DNA of 64,000 nucleotides from Odontocerum albicorne (GCA_949825065.1 OX463844.1:32899414-32963413); one strand, 5' to 3'; numbered from the stretch's first letter, positions 12,201 through 21,249 are shown. Notes: a model not told the origin generated them from the letters alone. Program-made: numbers and translations.

Positions 12201-12801
12201 GAGAAAATCTAGTTTAAAGAATATTAGCGCTAATGATCGTATTAAAAATATGCAAAGTAAATCTTTTGATGATTTTGATCAAGCGGACGCGTTTCAATAC
12301 CCCTCGTCGACTGAAAGCACACCCTCAAAAAGGCCCATCCGTAGTAAAAATCACTCCTTTAGTACTTCGCAAGAAAATAAAAATTACAAAAGGAGACCAT
12401 TGAGTGTACATATTCCAGCTAATGTAGATTTGTTTGAAACGTTGGATAGTTCGGAAAATATTTTTGATGACAGCTTAAATTACAGAACTATGTCTTGCGA
12501 TAATATCACTGTTTTAAAGGCCTTTGATAATGGAGTTAATGGTGGGAATTCAATGAATCAACTTAAATTAACACCAGTTAAAAAGATAACCGCAATTTCA
12601 AATGAGAACATTGTTAAACCAGCAATTGGAATTCAAAGGAGCAATACATTTGGAAGGAAATGGCAAGGACATGTGAAATACCCTGTTACTCCATCAAAAG
12701 TCATGCTTGCTCAAGGGAATAAGAGACCTGATGAAGCTAACACGTCTCATAACTTGGGATATGGGAAGTGTCCTTCTGATGAAGAACAAATTTTTATTTA
12801 A
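151..12801 (+). CDS. FERM-PDZ scaffold protein, 3' part of gene (7 exons)
   Basis: Seven exons (151-258, 2209-2462, 3659-4024, 5641-5837, 7213-7440, 10371-10556, 11705-12801) join without a stop to give 811 codons plus TAA; the total length of 2436 nt is a multiple of three and every intron phase matches. Residues about 1-165 read as the end of a FERM domain (C-lobe, with FARDVWLSISPRGMILY and SYFTFWLASLHHRFYM). A Ser/Asn-rich linker follows. One PDZ domain lies at about 425-505 with carboxylate-binding loop GALG and PGDQIISVNG. A disordered tail of about 300 residues ends in EEQIFI. FERM before PDZ is the order in PTPN13, FRMPD2 and PTPN3/4, but no phosphatase domain follows the PDZ. By family, a membrane-cortex or junction scaffold binding C-terminal peptides; that is inference. 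The 5' exons (FERM start, any KIND domain) lie upstream of the window. Ortholog name uncertain. Confidence 0.85.
378..1195. mobile_element. piggyBac-type MITE, diverged (about 0.8 kb)
   Basis: Flanked by TTAA (374-377) and TTAG (1196-1199, a one-base-changed TTAA). The left end CCGGTTCACTGCC and the reverse complement of the right end, CCCTTTAAGTGCC, align as an imperfect terminal inverted repeat. No transposase frame inside. Lies in the gene 1 intron 259-2208. TTAA target and CCC-type ends are piggyBac hallmarks; the one mutated target copy and diverged ends mean an old insertion. Confidence 0.6.
1200..2208 (+). other. Gene 1 intron, unannotated part
   Basis: AT-rich intron remainder between the MITE and exon b. 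Short open frames have no recognisable similarity. Nothing else supported. Confidence 0.5.
2209..2462 (+). CDS. Gene 1, exon b: FERM C-lobe
   Basis: Acceptor TTTTAG at 2203-2208, donor GTTAGT at 2463 (weak at +3). Encodes ATRDGFARDVWLSISPRG onwards to LKFKLKMDSNK. The beta-strand pattern WLSISPRGMILY and WQHIHTLYFNKRTLYVI is that of the PH-like third FERM lobe. Ends in phase 2 (AA), completed by G of the next exon to Lys. Confidence 0.85.
2463..3658 (+). other. Gene 1 intron b-c
   Basis: AT-rich intron bounded by GTTAGT and TTTTTCAG. No repeat family recognised by eye. Confidence 0.6.
3659..4024 (+). CDS. Gene 1, exon c: end of FERM, start of linker
   Basis: Acceptor TTTTTCAG at 3651-3658, donor GTAAAG at 4025. 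Begins SYFTFWLASLHHRFYMRL, the last strand and long helix of the FERM C-lobe, then a polar Asn/Glu/Lys-rich linker. Ends phase 2 (GG), joined to A of the next exon as Gly. Confidence 0.85.
4287..4390 (+). mobile_element. tRNA-derived SINE, internally deleted copy
   Basis: The head matches the tRNA-like part of the window's main SINE (tggcctaattggcaagacgc, A-box-like), then jumps directly to the SINE's 3' end (atacaacaaaagtgtaatac). The middle, with much of the B-box and the body, is missing. In the gene 1 intron 4025-5640. Confidence 0.7.
4388..4427. repeat. Perfect hairpin, 17-bp arms, 6-nt loop
   Basis: AAAATTGAAAATCAACA at 4388-4404 is exactly reverse-complemented at 4411-4427 around the loop ttttag. 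Direct AT-rich duplications of gatttgaatatttg(t) follow to about 4503. It abuts the truncated SINE. Confidence 0.85.
4505..5640 (+). other. Gene 1 intron c-d, remainder
   Basis: AT-rich intron after the SINE/hairpin. Contains one TACGAGTA octamer (4682). No coding or repeat signal recognised. Confidence 0.5.
5641..5837 (+). CDS. Gene 1, exon d: Ser-rich linker
   Basis: Acceptor TTTCAACAG ending at 5640, donor GTAATA at 5838. In the frame dictated by exon c it is fully open: NIPWSSGPGSTDAANASSSE through to SLDATQI. The longest ATG-start frames here (5616-5837 and the minus-strand frame) are out of phase and are not the product. Ends phase 1. Confidence 0.78.
5838..7212 (+). other. Gene 1 intron d-e with a possible RT scrap
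   Basis: Mostly AT-rich unrecognised sequence. Around 6010-6080 the + strand reads LDKAFDLVSFHN, resembling the SKAFDxVxH motif of non-LTR reverse transcriptases. It is too short to classify. Confidence 0.4.
7213..7440 (+). CDS. Gene 1, exon e: linker
   Basis: Acceptor TTATTCTAG ending at 7212, donor GTAAAT at 7441. Open in the inherited frame: GISPTFSDQMNRLAFSPDRL to SSNITSAYVI. Acidic Ser/Asp segment LSDSDDP. Phase 1 at both ends, so it could be skipped without a frameshift. Confidence 0.78.
8085..8356 (+). mobile_element. Non-LTR retrotransposon remnant, RT domain (5' piece)
   Basis: The + strand reads NFKAAYNSINKKKLYSTVHE then LGVP, the conserved FKAAYDSI...L...MxELGIPxKL segment of RTE/Jockey-type reverse transcriptases, then degraded NELACLLL (compare DPLSCLLFN). 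Stops and frameshifts throughout. A mariner interrupts it at 8357; the RT resumes after 9276. In gene 1 intron e-f. Confidence 0.7.
8359..9274 (+). mobile_element. mariner element (916 bp), internally deleted
   Basis: TA target duplication at 8357-8358 and 9275-9276. Imperfect inverted ends of about 28 bp: left cgagggtcatctagaaagta, right (reverse complement) cgaggtcatccagaaagtaa. Encodes pieces of a DD34D transposase (see next entry). Ordinary mariners are about 1.3 kb, so roughly a third is missing. Confidence 0.93.
8524..9171 (+). pseudogene. mariner transposase, frameshifted and internally deleted
   Basis: 8524-8727 encodes the N-terminal helix-turn-helix region (CEIRAVIRFLTLQNNTTANI and SRQHVTKWVRLFREG). 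A frameshift near 8725 leads to 8724-9034, DELVQKIEEQGRNDRRVMLD through to FLDSIMAGDETWVCHYTP, which includes the first catalytic Asp (GDETW). After HYTP the sequence jumps to the C-terminus in another frame (DQEVEEAVKKWLKELM, LVPRLQKCLDLDGDYV, stop near 9171). The second and third catalytic Asp and the SPDLAP region are lost, so it cannot be active. Confidence 0.88.
9277..9420 (+). mobile_element. Non-LTR retrotransposon remnant, RT domain (3' piece)
   Basis: The + strand contains TKNIGLVVNHEKT, matching the IGLxVNxxKT motif just after the YADD box of RTE/Jockey-type RTs. It continues the remnant at 8085-8356, with the mariner between. The YADD box itself is lost or unreadable. Confidence 0.65.
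9540..9755 (-). mobile_element. tRNA-derived SINE, near full-length
   Basis: Reverse orientation. The tRNA-like head at the right end reads (reverse complement) ggcctaattggtgagacgcc, with a B-box-like ggttcaaatccc nearby. Body gcctctttaacatctttcta and 3' tail with tatacagcgaaagtgtacaa. This copy has agatgTTAAagaggcc uninterrupted (9626-9641), the empty-site counterpart of the MITE-bearing copy at 18085-18500. Confidence 0.85.
9756..10370 (+). other. Gene 1 intron e-f, 3' part
   Basis: No recognised element. A moderately GC-richer stretch at 9880-10080 may be old repeat sequence that cannot be classified by eye. Confidence 0.4.
10371..10556 (+). CDS. Gene 1, exon f: first half of PDZ domain
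   Basis: Acceptor TTTGTTTTTCAG ending at 10370. Encodes DSPQVNNNTFNYHP onwards to ERCFRTVHLIRDGNGALGMQ, i.e. PDZ strand A and the GLGF-type loop (GALG). Donor GTTGGT at 10557 is weak, but joining there gives SDG-NVYVKSI across the splice, the expected PDZ strand B/C. Phase 1. Confidence 0.82.
11260..11432 (-). mobile_element. Short retroposon-like repeat with 13-bp direct repeats
   Basis: CAGTTGTAAAGTA occurs at 11260-11272 and 11420-11432, flanking a 147-bp insert. On the minus strand the insert carries cccctgaagatgaggtgaaa and ccttgaaaccggtagggtta, a motif also present at 57780-57900. CCTGAAGATG...GAAAC is a 3'-end motif common in Penelope-like and some other retroelements. The length of the direct repeat suits target-primed insertion. 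Family assignment is inference. Confidence 0.6.
11705..12801 (+). CDS. Gene 1, last exon: rest of PDZ, disordered tail, stop
   Basis: Acceptor TTTTTTGTTCCAG ending at 11704. Begins GNVYVKSITSGGPASQLQQI, then PGDQIISVNG and LSYNKALSMLQNAPKQVEII, the remainder of a PDZ fold. About 300 further residues are Asn/Ser/Lys-rich without a recognisable domain; likely disordered, with basic phospho-site-like stretches (TPSKRPIRS, KRRPLSVHI). TAA at 12799-12801. The frame stays open for more than 1 kb in AT-rich DNA, which supports real coding. Confidence 0.9.
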
Positions 12802-13073
12802 TTCCTCTTAGAACACCAACCGATCAATAATTCAAAATGATAATACTCTGACATATAAAAGACATTCAACTTAGTTTATAATAAATTGCTTACAATGTGA
12901 TACATTATACTAAGTAGTTTAATTTTATATTTGGCCTATACAAAGAACCGTAGAGCAGCCAAGATTTCTTAGATGATTATATAAGGAAGCATAATAATGA
13001 TTTTGTATCTCGTGATTTATTTGAATGAATTATGTAAATATTGTAGAATTTTATTTCATTTTTGCGGGTGAGA
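12802..13073 (+). other. Probable 3' UTR of gene 1 with AATAAA
   Basis: AT-rich sequence after the stop. An AATAAA hexamer at 12880-12885 is the first candidate polyadenylation signal. A mariner inserted at 13076, so a longer 3' UTR would run into it. More AATAAA hexamers occur near 14440 and 17366; which is used cannot be told from sequence. Confidence 0.45.
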
Positions 13074-13075
13074 TA

Positions 13076-13942
13076 CTACCTTGGTCAAAAAGTTTTGGGA
13101 CTTTATTCATAAAATCGAAAATACAAGTTTATTCATCAAAATCGATATGGTCCCTTTCAAAGTACTCCCCATCGACTGCAACGCACTTACGCCAGCGCTT
13201 GATCCAATCCTCGAAACACCACTGGTACTTAATTTTCAGTATATCCATCAGAGCCGTCTTCGATTTTTTCATGGAATCCTCTCGGGTGGTGTAACGCGTT
13301 CCGCGAAGCGGTTTTTTAAGTCGATTGAACAGGAAAAAGTCGCAGGGAGCCAGATCAGGTGAATTTGAAGGCTGCTGGATAGTAGTCGTGTTGTTTTTGG
13401 TCAAAAACTCATGGAAATCATGTCTTTCGCAATTACAACGCGATCCTTTTTTGCATGAAATTGAGGTCTTTCGGCACCAGTTTTGCAGCAACACGTCTGA
13501 GGCCCAAATCATTAACCAAAATGTCTTGAGCGGATCCATAAGCGATGTTCAAGTCCTCTGCCAGCTCTCTGCTGGTCAATTTGCGGTTTTCGGCCAACAT
13601 TTCTTTGATTTTATCGATGTTTTCATCGGTTTTTGACTGCCACTGCGTTCGTCATCCTCGACCGACTCACGATCACTGCTAAAGCATTCGTGCCACCAAA
13701 ATTTAATGCAAACTCGTTGATGCACAGTTGAGGTCATTTTCAAACTTGTAAAAAATTGAAAATATGCACCAAGGTAGATGTACTCAGTACAGCGTAACTT
13801 TTAGAAATGTCAAGCTATGACGCTGAAATTTGAAGGGAAGTGTCAATGATAGATGTGGTAACCTAACAAAAAAAAAGAATTCCAATCGTGTAACTGACAG
13901 TGCCACACGGTGGCCGGTCCTAAAACTTTTTGATCCAGGTAG
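13076..13942 (-). mobile_element. mariner element (867 bp), degenerate
   Basis: TA duplications at 13074-13075 and 13943-13944. Inverted ends: left ctaccttggtcaaaaagttt, right (reverse complement) ctacctggatcaaaaagttt. Inserted in the 3' flank of gene 1, in opposite orientation. Its ends differ from those of the mariners at 8359 and 56304, so it is another family. Confidence 0.92.
13129..13740 (-). pseudogene. mariner transposase, truncated and frameshifted
   Basis: Minus strand from about 13740: MTSTVHQRVCIKFWWHECF, then ENRKLTSRELAEDL in shifted frames, then the frame 13539-13129 with SNSPDLAPCDFFLFNRLKKP, the third catalytic Asp region of DD34D transposases. The first GDETW and HDNA regions are deleted. 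Inactive. Confidence 0.85.
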
Positions 13943-13944
13943 TA

Positions 13945-14818
13945 TTGTTGTCAATGTAAATGACAATACATGGACCAACTTTGAAAAACAATTTGACAAG
14001 CTTTTTGTCTGGAGAATTGTTTAGTTTTGAGGGTATTCAGTTCGGTAATGAAAATACAATAACTGAGAGCTTCCTAGTATTTCTCAAAATGTTTCAAGTG
14101 CCAATAATAATCTGTATGTATAATATATTTGTAATATCATTAATATTTGTCAATGTGAAGTGTTTTACTAAACATAATAATAAATATATTATAAAATAGG
14201 ATTGTTGTTAAGTTTTTTAGATGTATAAAATGTAGATTTTACTACATAGTTATGAACTGTATATCATACCATTTTCATCAAACTAAAACTAACAATTTAT
14301 AGTTTTACATGTCTATTGTTAGAATTCACGTGTTACCAGTATAAACATATTCAATGTTCAATTTATAACAAAATATTCATACATTTGCAATTTAATTAAA
14401 AATTATAACTGTGTATTTATAGAAATATCTTATGATCATATCAATAAATGACTTTTTTTTTTTATTTTTCGTTTACCATGAGTTGAGAAAGATACAGATG
14501 AAATTATATTTTCGCAGATGTATATTTTTAATCTTCCTTCAACTTAAATGAATCATGATAAAACAACAGAAGTCCTTTTTTCTCGGAAGTTTAATTGAAT
14601 TTGAATTTAAAGATGACTTAGTTCAACTGTCGGCAAATATTTTTTGTAAAGGGTCAAATAATAAATATTTTAGGCTCTGTCGGCCAAGAGGCAAACTCGA
14701 GGATATTTATGGCCTACTTAAATAACAAGGAAAAAAAGTTTTTTATAAATTTAATGAACAAAATGTAACATAATAATAAGCAGACGGTTCTACTAATAAA
14801 GTTCGCATTACAAAAAAA
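13945..14818 (+). other. Intergenic, AT-rich, unrecognised
   Basis: Only short frames and an AATAAA near 14440. No known repeat or coding signal seen. Confidence 0.4.
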
Positions 14819-14849
14819 GGTGACGAGCGGAATTCGACTCGCAGGCCGT

Positions 14850-15040
14850 AGATTTCTGACCCCTGGTCTAGTTGGTAAGAAATCTGTCCTCCAACCTAGA
14901 GAGTATGGGTTCAATTCACACTGGTACCCAACTTTAAAAACAAAGGCCTCTTTAACATCTTTCTGGTTGGTTGAAAGAGATTGCCATTATGGTAATAAAC
15001 CAACCAGGTTGTACTGTATACTACGAAAGTGTAATGCAGT
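14850..15040 (+). mobile_element. tRNA-derived SINE copy
   Basis: Head tctagttggtaagaaatctg with B-box-like gggttcaattc, body aggcctctttaacatctttc and tggttgaaagagattgccat, tail gtatactacgaaagtgtaat. Matches the 26.6 and 49.6 kb copies along its length. Confidence 0.82.
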
Positions 15041-16079
15041 ACAATATTATAAATGTGCATATTTTGTATATTAACTGGACTTTCATGTCAAGTATTTTAT
15101 TTTATTGATCATGGCTAAATTAAGCCACAAATACCCAGTGTTTCTTACTTTGCAGTGATCTTTGTTAAATTTCTGCAAAATTTACAAATCATTTTATTAA
15201 AATACATATTTCCTTTATTGTTTAGTCAAAAATTATATATGTTAAAACTGGAAACTTTGCAGTCTTAAATGTTCAAAATTATAGGGATGCCAACTGGCAA
15301 GGAGGGCAATCCTAGAGTCAATATCGCATGCACATTAACATGTAATTAGTGTTGTCGATAAAAATAATACTACTGTCTTCTTCTCTGGTACGGTTTCTCT
15401 CAGACAGTCGGATGTTAAGTTTTCTCATTTAAGTTAAATCTTTGAAAGAAACCTGTTGGATTGAATTCCCGGAATTAATATATTTGACACTGCTCCATGA
15501 TGGGACTAACAGTCGGAACACTCCACAAGAGCACAAGAGGGAATCAATGAAACCCAACCTATTCAAGGTATGAGCTATGTATCCATAGTTCACCTCAATT
15601 TTTGTAGCAACTCAAATCCTTAGAGAACACATTATGTTAGTTCACTCGCAATGTGCACACATTGAATATGTGGAAGCAGTGGATCAGGGTGATGTCCCAA
15701 GGTAAAAAAGATTCCTATTTTTACATATATAGTATTTTGATTCATCATAATTTAATACTAAGTAATAAATAACTTAATCAGGTTAAGATCACCTCAACAT
15801 CATCAATGTTAAGGTGAAAATATGTTTTTAATTTAATTCTGTGAACTTGATCAAAATTATTTCTTGTTAAAACAAAATGTTTTAGCATGATTATTAATGT
15901 GATTTGTTACTTCCAGTTATTCTTTTTTTTGCACAATTGAGTTCTTATTGCGACTATTTCTTTGAAAACTAGTCCTATTAAATGAACCAATCCCGAGATA
16001 TGTTCCTTTACAAAAGTTACCTTAAGAAAAAATCACAATGAACAAACACACTTTCTATCTGTCTTTCAGGATTAACTGA
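15041..16079. other. Intergenic, unrecognised
   Basis: No gene seen. At about 15285 the phrase atgccaactggcaagg also occurs inside the MITE at 16084-16312, so this may be a decayed fragment of that family. Confidence 0.4.
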
Positions 16080-16083
16080 TTAA

Positions 16084-16312
16084 CACATTGACTGCTGAAT
16101 AATATTTTTTTCTCATATTTTAAATTCTCAAAAATAATAAAAAGGGGAGAGCAGGTATGCCAACTGGCAAGGGAGGTCACTATTATATACCCTAACAAAT
16201 CATATTGGTACCATTAGGCCATTCCGAATTTGGAATAGAATGGCGATGGATATTTTGAGCACCTATCAAAATTTTATATGAATGCCTACATGCGTTATCA
16301 GCGCTGAATGTG
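16084..16312. mobile_element. piggyBac-type MITE (229 bp)
   Basis: TTAA on both sides (16080-16083, 16313-16316). Ends CACATTGACTGCTGA and (reverse complement of right end) CACATTCAGCGCTGA pair with three mismatches. No coding capacity. Its ends differ from those of the other two TTAA elements in the window. Confidence 0.78.
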
Positions 16313-16316
16313 TTAA

Positions 16317-18060
16317 CCAGTGGAATATCCAAAATGAAAGAAAAAATCCCCTCTTACACGGCTGGATGAAAAACATTTATTCTTAGTGATAAATCAACTT
16401 AATTTTATTGTATATTTAAGTTTTTTATAAAAACTTCATAAATTTCTAAGCAAACTTAATATTAATTTGTTTTATCGAATATAAGGTCAACAAGTAACGT
16501 TTGTCAAATGATTTTTTAGACCAGTTATGTACACACTATAATTTTGATACAATTAACATTTCCTCTCTTTTCATATAAGATATTGAAAAATAAGAATTTA
16601 AATGAGAAAACTACTCTACAAATCATAATATGGATACACAACATATCTAATGATCTTATTGTTGATTAATTAGGTTCGAGCTAGATCAAAGGATAACAAA
16701 AGTAAATATTATACTTTTTTCATTTTTCTTTGCTCAGTAAATTAAAAAGAGTTGGCATGAATAGTTATGAATCTATGGATATTATTTTTTCTCTAAAATA
16801 TTTTTTAGCAAATAGTCATAAATTATAACTTTTTATTTGTAACAAAAATGAAAGTAAATTTACTTTATAGGTTTTGGGGTGCTGAATACGAAAACAGTAG
16901 TCAAGATTCTTAATTTACAAGTTAAATTGGACATTTCTGTTTTAAAATACAGGTCCATCCTTGTTTATTGATTTTACAAATTATTTCATGAGAACCATCT
17001 TTATGTGTAATGTTTACTAGTGGTTCACATTAAACATTTTTCGTGTCCGGTATACTCGTAAAAGCTTTTCTGTTAGTCAATTGCTTTTGCTTGTAATGCA
17101 CATTCAAAGCGGTCATCCCACTCACATAAAACGCAACAGTATTAGATTTACCCATCTTACCAACTATGTAGTATCATGATGACTTTTAAATCAACCATTC
17201 ATGTTCCTTTTAGTTTATGCTTCTTAGAATTTATGTTTTATATTTTTGTAGTAATGGTATAAATTTTGCCGATTTTTTTAAAGGTATATGTATAGGGCAT
17301 ATGGTATAACATATGTGATTGATTTAATTTATGTTTCGTTGTGTAATATGAAACCAAGAGTCGATCAATAAAACTTAGTTTTGTTTTCAATTTTAGCCCC
17401 CTAAAATCTGTAAAGAATGGCTACTATTGTTTTTGTAAAAAAATCATTGTCTAGCAGTGTTACTTATTCAATGATTTTTTTCTTCCTACAAGGGATTTAT
17501 TTTATTATACCTAATACACATTTTATGTTAAGATTTTTAATTTTTTGGAAATAGTACAAAATAATATTAAATTAAAAGAAATTTGTGTTTTTTTTTTGCG
17601 CATATTTATCACAAACTTTAGGATGTTTAGTTTTCGTGAACTTGTAATTCAAAACTTGGTCAAAATTGTTCACAAATCAAGTTAATTTTTAATAGTTGTA
17701 TATAAGACTGAGCAGAGCATTTGAATAATGTATTCAAAGTTTCAAAATAATATAATAATAATGATCATTTTTTAAACATTTAATTGCTAATTCTATTTGA
17801 TTTGGTATAAGAACGAGGTTGATATAGTTGATCTTTGTTACATTAGCGAATATCAAACTGGTACTAATAAATCTTTTAAATAAATTTTGTTTTTTTAAAC
17901 CCCTACCTACCTAAAAACAATTTTTTATCATGTATTATCGTCATATCATCTATAAGTTCCAACAGAAATACAGGCATGCCACAAAATCTATAGATCCAGG
18001 TTGATCCATATCCTCTCACTCCACGACCTATCATGTTAGACTGGGGACTGTGAATCTCTT
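16317..18060. other. Intergenic, very AT-rich, unrecognised
   Basis: No coding frames and no recognised repeat. AATAAA near 17366 could be a distal poly(A) signal of gene 1. One TACTCGTA octamer at 17053. Confidence 0.4.
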
Positions 18061-18169
18061 TATTTTAACACAGGTGTATTTATTGTTTTACACTCTTGTT
18101 GTATGGATTGCAACCTGGCGAGCTAATTCTTATGTGGCAATCTCTTCCAACCAATCAGAAAGATGTTAA

Positions 18170-18410
18170 CCCTGAGAGATCGGCGCACTGCTATAGCAGT
18201 GGAAGAAATTTGTTCTACCCTTGTATTCTAAATGAATATCCTTCATTTAGAATACAAGGGTACATATTCTAAAATATATTTATGTTGTAAAAATATATAT
18301 TTTTTGTTTTTTTGTTGTTTAAAATAAATATTTATCACGAATGTCCAAATCGTAAATATATCTCAGCACTAGATAGACAATTATATTTTTTTCTCGTAGC
18401 GCTCTCAGGG
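18170..18410. mobile_element. piggyBac-type MITE (241 bp) inside a SINE
   Basis: TTAA at 18166-18169 and 18411-18414. Perfect 9-bp terminal inverted repeat CCCTGAGAG/CTCTCAGGG. Inside are a 16-bp palindrome CACTGCTATAGCAGTG (18186-18201) and a perfect 21-bp-arm hairpin (18216-18262). The uninterrupted target is visible in the SINE at 9540-9755. Confidence 0.93.
18216..18262. repeat. Perfect hairpin, 21-bp arms, 5-nt loop, in the MITE
   Basis: The left arm 18216-18236 begins tacccttgtattctaaatga; its exact reverse complement fills 18242-18262; loop tatcc. Confidence 0.9.
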
Positions 18411-18629
18411 TTAAAGAGGCCTGAAGTGAAAGCAAGACTAGATTTTTTTTCTTGAATATCTGGGTTCCAGTTGGGAGAAAGCTGTCTTACAGGTATATCT
18501 GATTTGAAGTCCCTTAAAAAAAAAATTTCCAGCTTTTGACCAGCAACTAGGCAGCATTCTTCTATTACCCAACTAATTTTAGCATTTCATCCTTATTGTG
18601 GTGATTATAGACTGCTTCTGTGTCTGAAG

Positions 18630-18935
18630 ATGAAGCTTCTCATTTATTAAGTGGTTCCACCTAACATAATTTATTCTTCTTCTTAGTCATGTTAATCATG
18701 ACTAAATGGTGTGGTTCCTTAACAAATCTGGAACTAAGTGAATAATTCGCCTCTTTTTCCCCCATCCTGAGTCATTATGAGCAGATCTCAATGAAAAACT
18801 AGTCATCTTTTTTATTTGGTCTATCCACCTTATTGGATACCATTCTCTTTCCTTTTTTCTTAGCATCTATGTTTCCACTCCATAGAGCGCTATAGAGAAA
18901 ACATAGGTTCTTACCAAACGAATTGGAATTCCATA
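18630..18935 (-). mobile_element. Non-LTR retrotransposon 3' fragment
   Basis: The minus strand reads IRLVRTYVFSIALYGVET, the end-of-RT/thumb motif (LIRxYVFSxLLYGxExW) of RTE-type LINEs, then WYPIRWIDQIKKMT, like the RPxxRWxDQIKxxT motif of their C-termini. Stops interrupt it. Confidence 0.75.
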
Positions 18936-18959
18936 GTGAAATATGGGGCTAAACAGCAG

Positions 18960-19735
18960 TTTTACATAAGCAGAGAATCGATTAAAGATGAACCTCACCA
19001 AGATAGATCAGCAAGCCCTCATTCCAGAAACATTTGCATTAGTGCAAGAGTAAGTGTTGTAAGATAGAGGACTAAAATTAAAGGGAAAGCAGCAAGGTGT
19101 GGGTTTTCCAAAACCACAATGCTTCGAATTTTGATTGATCATCTTGGCATGAATAAGTTTAGCGCAAGTACTGTCCAAGGCATTGACACGTTGAATGTAG
19201 AAAGGATATTTTAATGCCTTGTGATGGGAAAGAAAAATAAATAATTTAGTAAATTGTCACGGGGGATGAAACTGTGGTTTTGTACCATAATTATTTTGTC
19301 TAAGTCGAAAAGGGATTCTATGGAGTGTTACCGCCCGGGATCACCCCGCTCCAAAAAAGTCAAGGTGATAAAATCCAAAAAAAGATTGTAGATATTAAAG
19401 GATGCCATAAAAACAAAATGTTAAGGAATCTGTCACAAGGCTCAAGATCGTTGCATGACAATGTGTCAGTGCACACTTCAGTGGCTGTAAAGGCTGCCAT
19501 TCATACAGTGGTTTCCAAATCACCCACCATATAGCCCCGACTTGCCCCCTAGTGATCTATCTCTGTCGTGTACTATTTTGGTGACAAATTTCGAAATATT
19601 TTTTTGTGGTTTTGAAAAGTTTATTAATTATTTTTAAAAAATGTGTTGAACTACAGCGTGACTATATTAAAAAAAATTATATTAATCTACCACTTTTTTT
19701 TATGTTGTTGGGTCAGAAACTTTTGGGCCTTACTA
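18960..19735 (+). mobile_element. Degenerate mariner remnant
   Basis: The + strand holds pieces of a mariner transposase: DHLGMNKFSAS, then GDETVVLYHNYF (first catalytic Asp region), then PPYSPDLPPSD in another frame (third Asp region). The right end (ggtcagaaacttttgggcct) near 19735 resembles a mariner end; no matching left end was found. A similar phrase, gggccggaaactttggactt, recurs at 19916, perhaps a duplicated end. Confidence 0.7.
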
Positions 19736-20029
19736 CATAAACACTTTTTCGTTTTGATCTTCGCAGTATTAGGTACATAATTTTGAAAACAAAAGTTTCA
19801 AGTATTTTTTTGAGTGGTATTAAAAAATCATGCATCGTTCTAAAAAAAATGTGCATCAACATTGAAAACTATTTTTTTTAATTTCATTCTATCATCTTTT
19901 TTTATACCCTTGGGCCGGAAACTTTGGACTTGGCTGTGTATCTGTAGGAAGACCAAATAATTATTATGAACAATTTAAAAAAATATTATTGTTACTTGCC
20001 ACTTTGACAATTCCTCGTAGATGTTCAGT

Positions 20030-20420
20030 ATGATTGTCACTCCATTTTGTGCACTCTGGGTGGCTTAAAAGTCCAACCCCGGATCTGCACACCCTCGTGT
20101 ATTGTTAAAACATTTTTAAAGGCGGCATTTGGCGGCTCAATGATATGCACTCTTTTCGCTTGCGTTTTTATTTTTCAATGTCGCGTCCCGCTGTCTCAAA
20201 AAGTACGATGCTTTTCTATAGCCGCGGTCTTTGATCTAAAGGCACGAAGATGAAAGACACATGTGTGTGTATGCTGCTGTACTTCAGCAAATACACAACA
20301 GTGCCAGATCAAATCATGAGTTCCCATGGCTAGAGACTCGGAAACAATCGGATAGATATAATCTACTACAACATTCGTCCGTTCTTTTCCTGCAGCTGTA
20401 TTTAATTAATATTATTTTAA
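20030..20420. other. GC-richer intergenic block, unidentified
   Basis: About 400 bp clearly richer in GC and CpG than its surroundings (gtcgcgtcccgctgtctc, tatagccgcggtctttg). Only 60-70-codon frames, none recognised. Could be a transposon end, an unknown first exon or an enhancer; no support for any. Confidence 0.3.
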
Positions 20421-20519
20421 GCGCATGGTTCATATTTTTCGTATTCATTATTGTAAAAAAGAAATGATATATGATTTTATTAAATATATAATTGGTCATT
20501 AACTTAAACCGTCCCTGTC

Positions 20520-21240
20520 TTATTTATTTTCGTAAAAAAGGGGAGACCTTAAAGAAAAGTAAATGTTGAATCAGAAATTTGCAGACAAAATAAAAAAAAT
20601 CTGTTTTTCAGCTTCCGCATTTCGACAAGATTTATTCTTTTCAAGCAAACAAACCATTAATTATCGTACGCTGTCTTTCAATTTCAGTTTGTTATAGCGT
20701 CTCCCAGTTTGTCGTTGATAACGGGTAATGAGTAGTAATTATATTTCTTGCTTTCAATACATTTTTTACCATTATTTTACGTTTACGAAAATTTAGTATG
20801 ACAGAATAAGAAATGTTAGAATTAAAAAATAAGGAGGAATGAGATCTAAAAACGAATGTTTTAGTGGAATAAAAAAACAGCACGTTGAGGTAGTATGACT
20901 AGGCCAAGCGAATGAAATTTTGATGTACAAAAAGGGAATGCATGGGAAAATAATATGTTTCCTTGGGGAAAAAAACATACCAAAGTAAATATGAAATCCA
21001 CCCTCGAATGGAAAAACTATTTCAAACGAAAGTTTTATTTGTAAAAGTAAGGTTAACATTATTTAGTTTCGTGGTGAATTTTAGTTTATTTGTTCGGTTA
21101 TTCGTATAGTTATCAATGTATGGGCTTTGTTGACTGCGACTAATGGCTTTTCTGGCATCCTTTGTTACTGTTTGACATTAATTGTAAATTGAAAGAAATA
21201 TTACATCGTGTAAAACAGACCTTAGTTATGAAATTCGTGA
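20520..21240. other. Intergenic, unrecognised
   Basis: AT-rich, no recognised features. Confidence 0.4.
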
Positions 21241-21249
21241 AATACGAGT

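Larger units (their letters stand above)
18085..18500 (-). mobile_element. tRNA-derived SINE interrupted by a MITE
   Basis: SINE in reverse: tail and body to 18169, then a TTAA-flanked MITE at 18170-18410, then the body resumes (ttaaagaggcctgaagtgaa) and ends in a decayed head (gggttccagttgggagaaag). The SINE insertion is older than the MITE. Confidence 0.85.
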
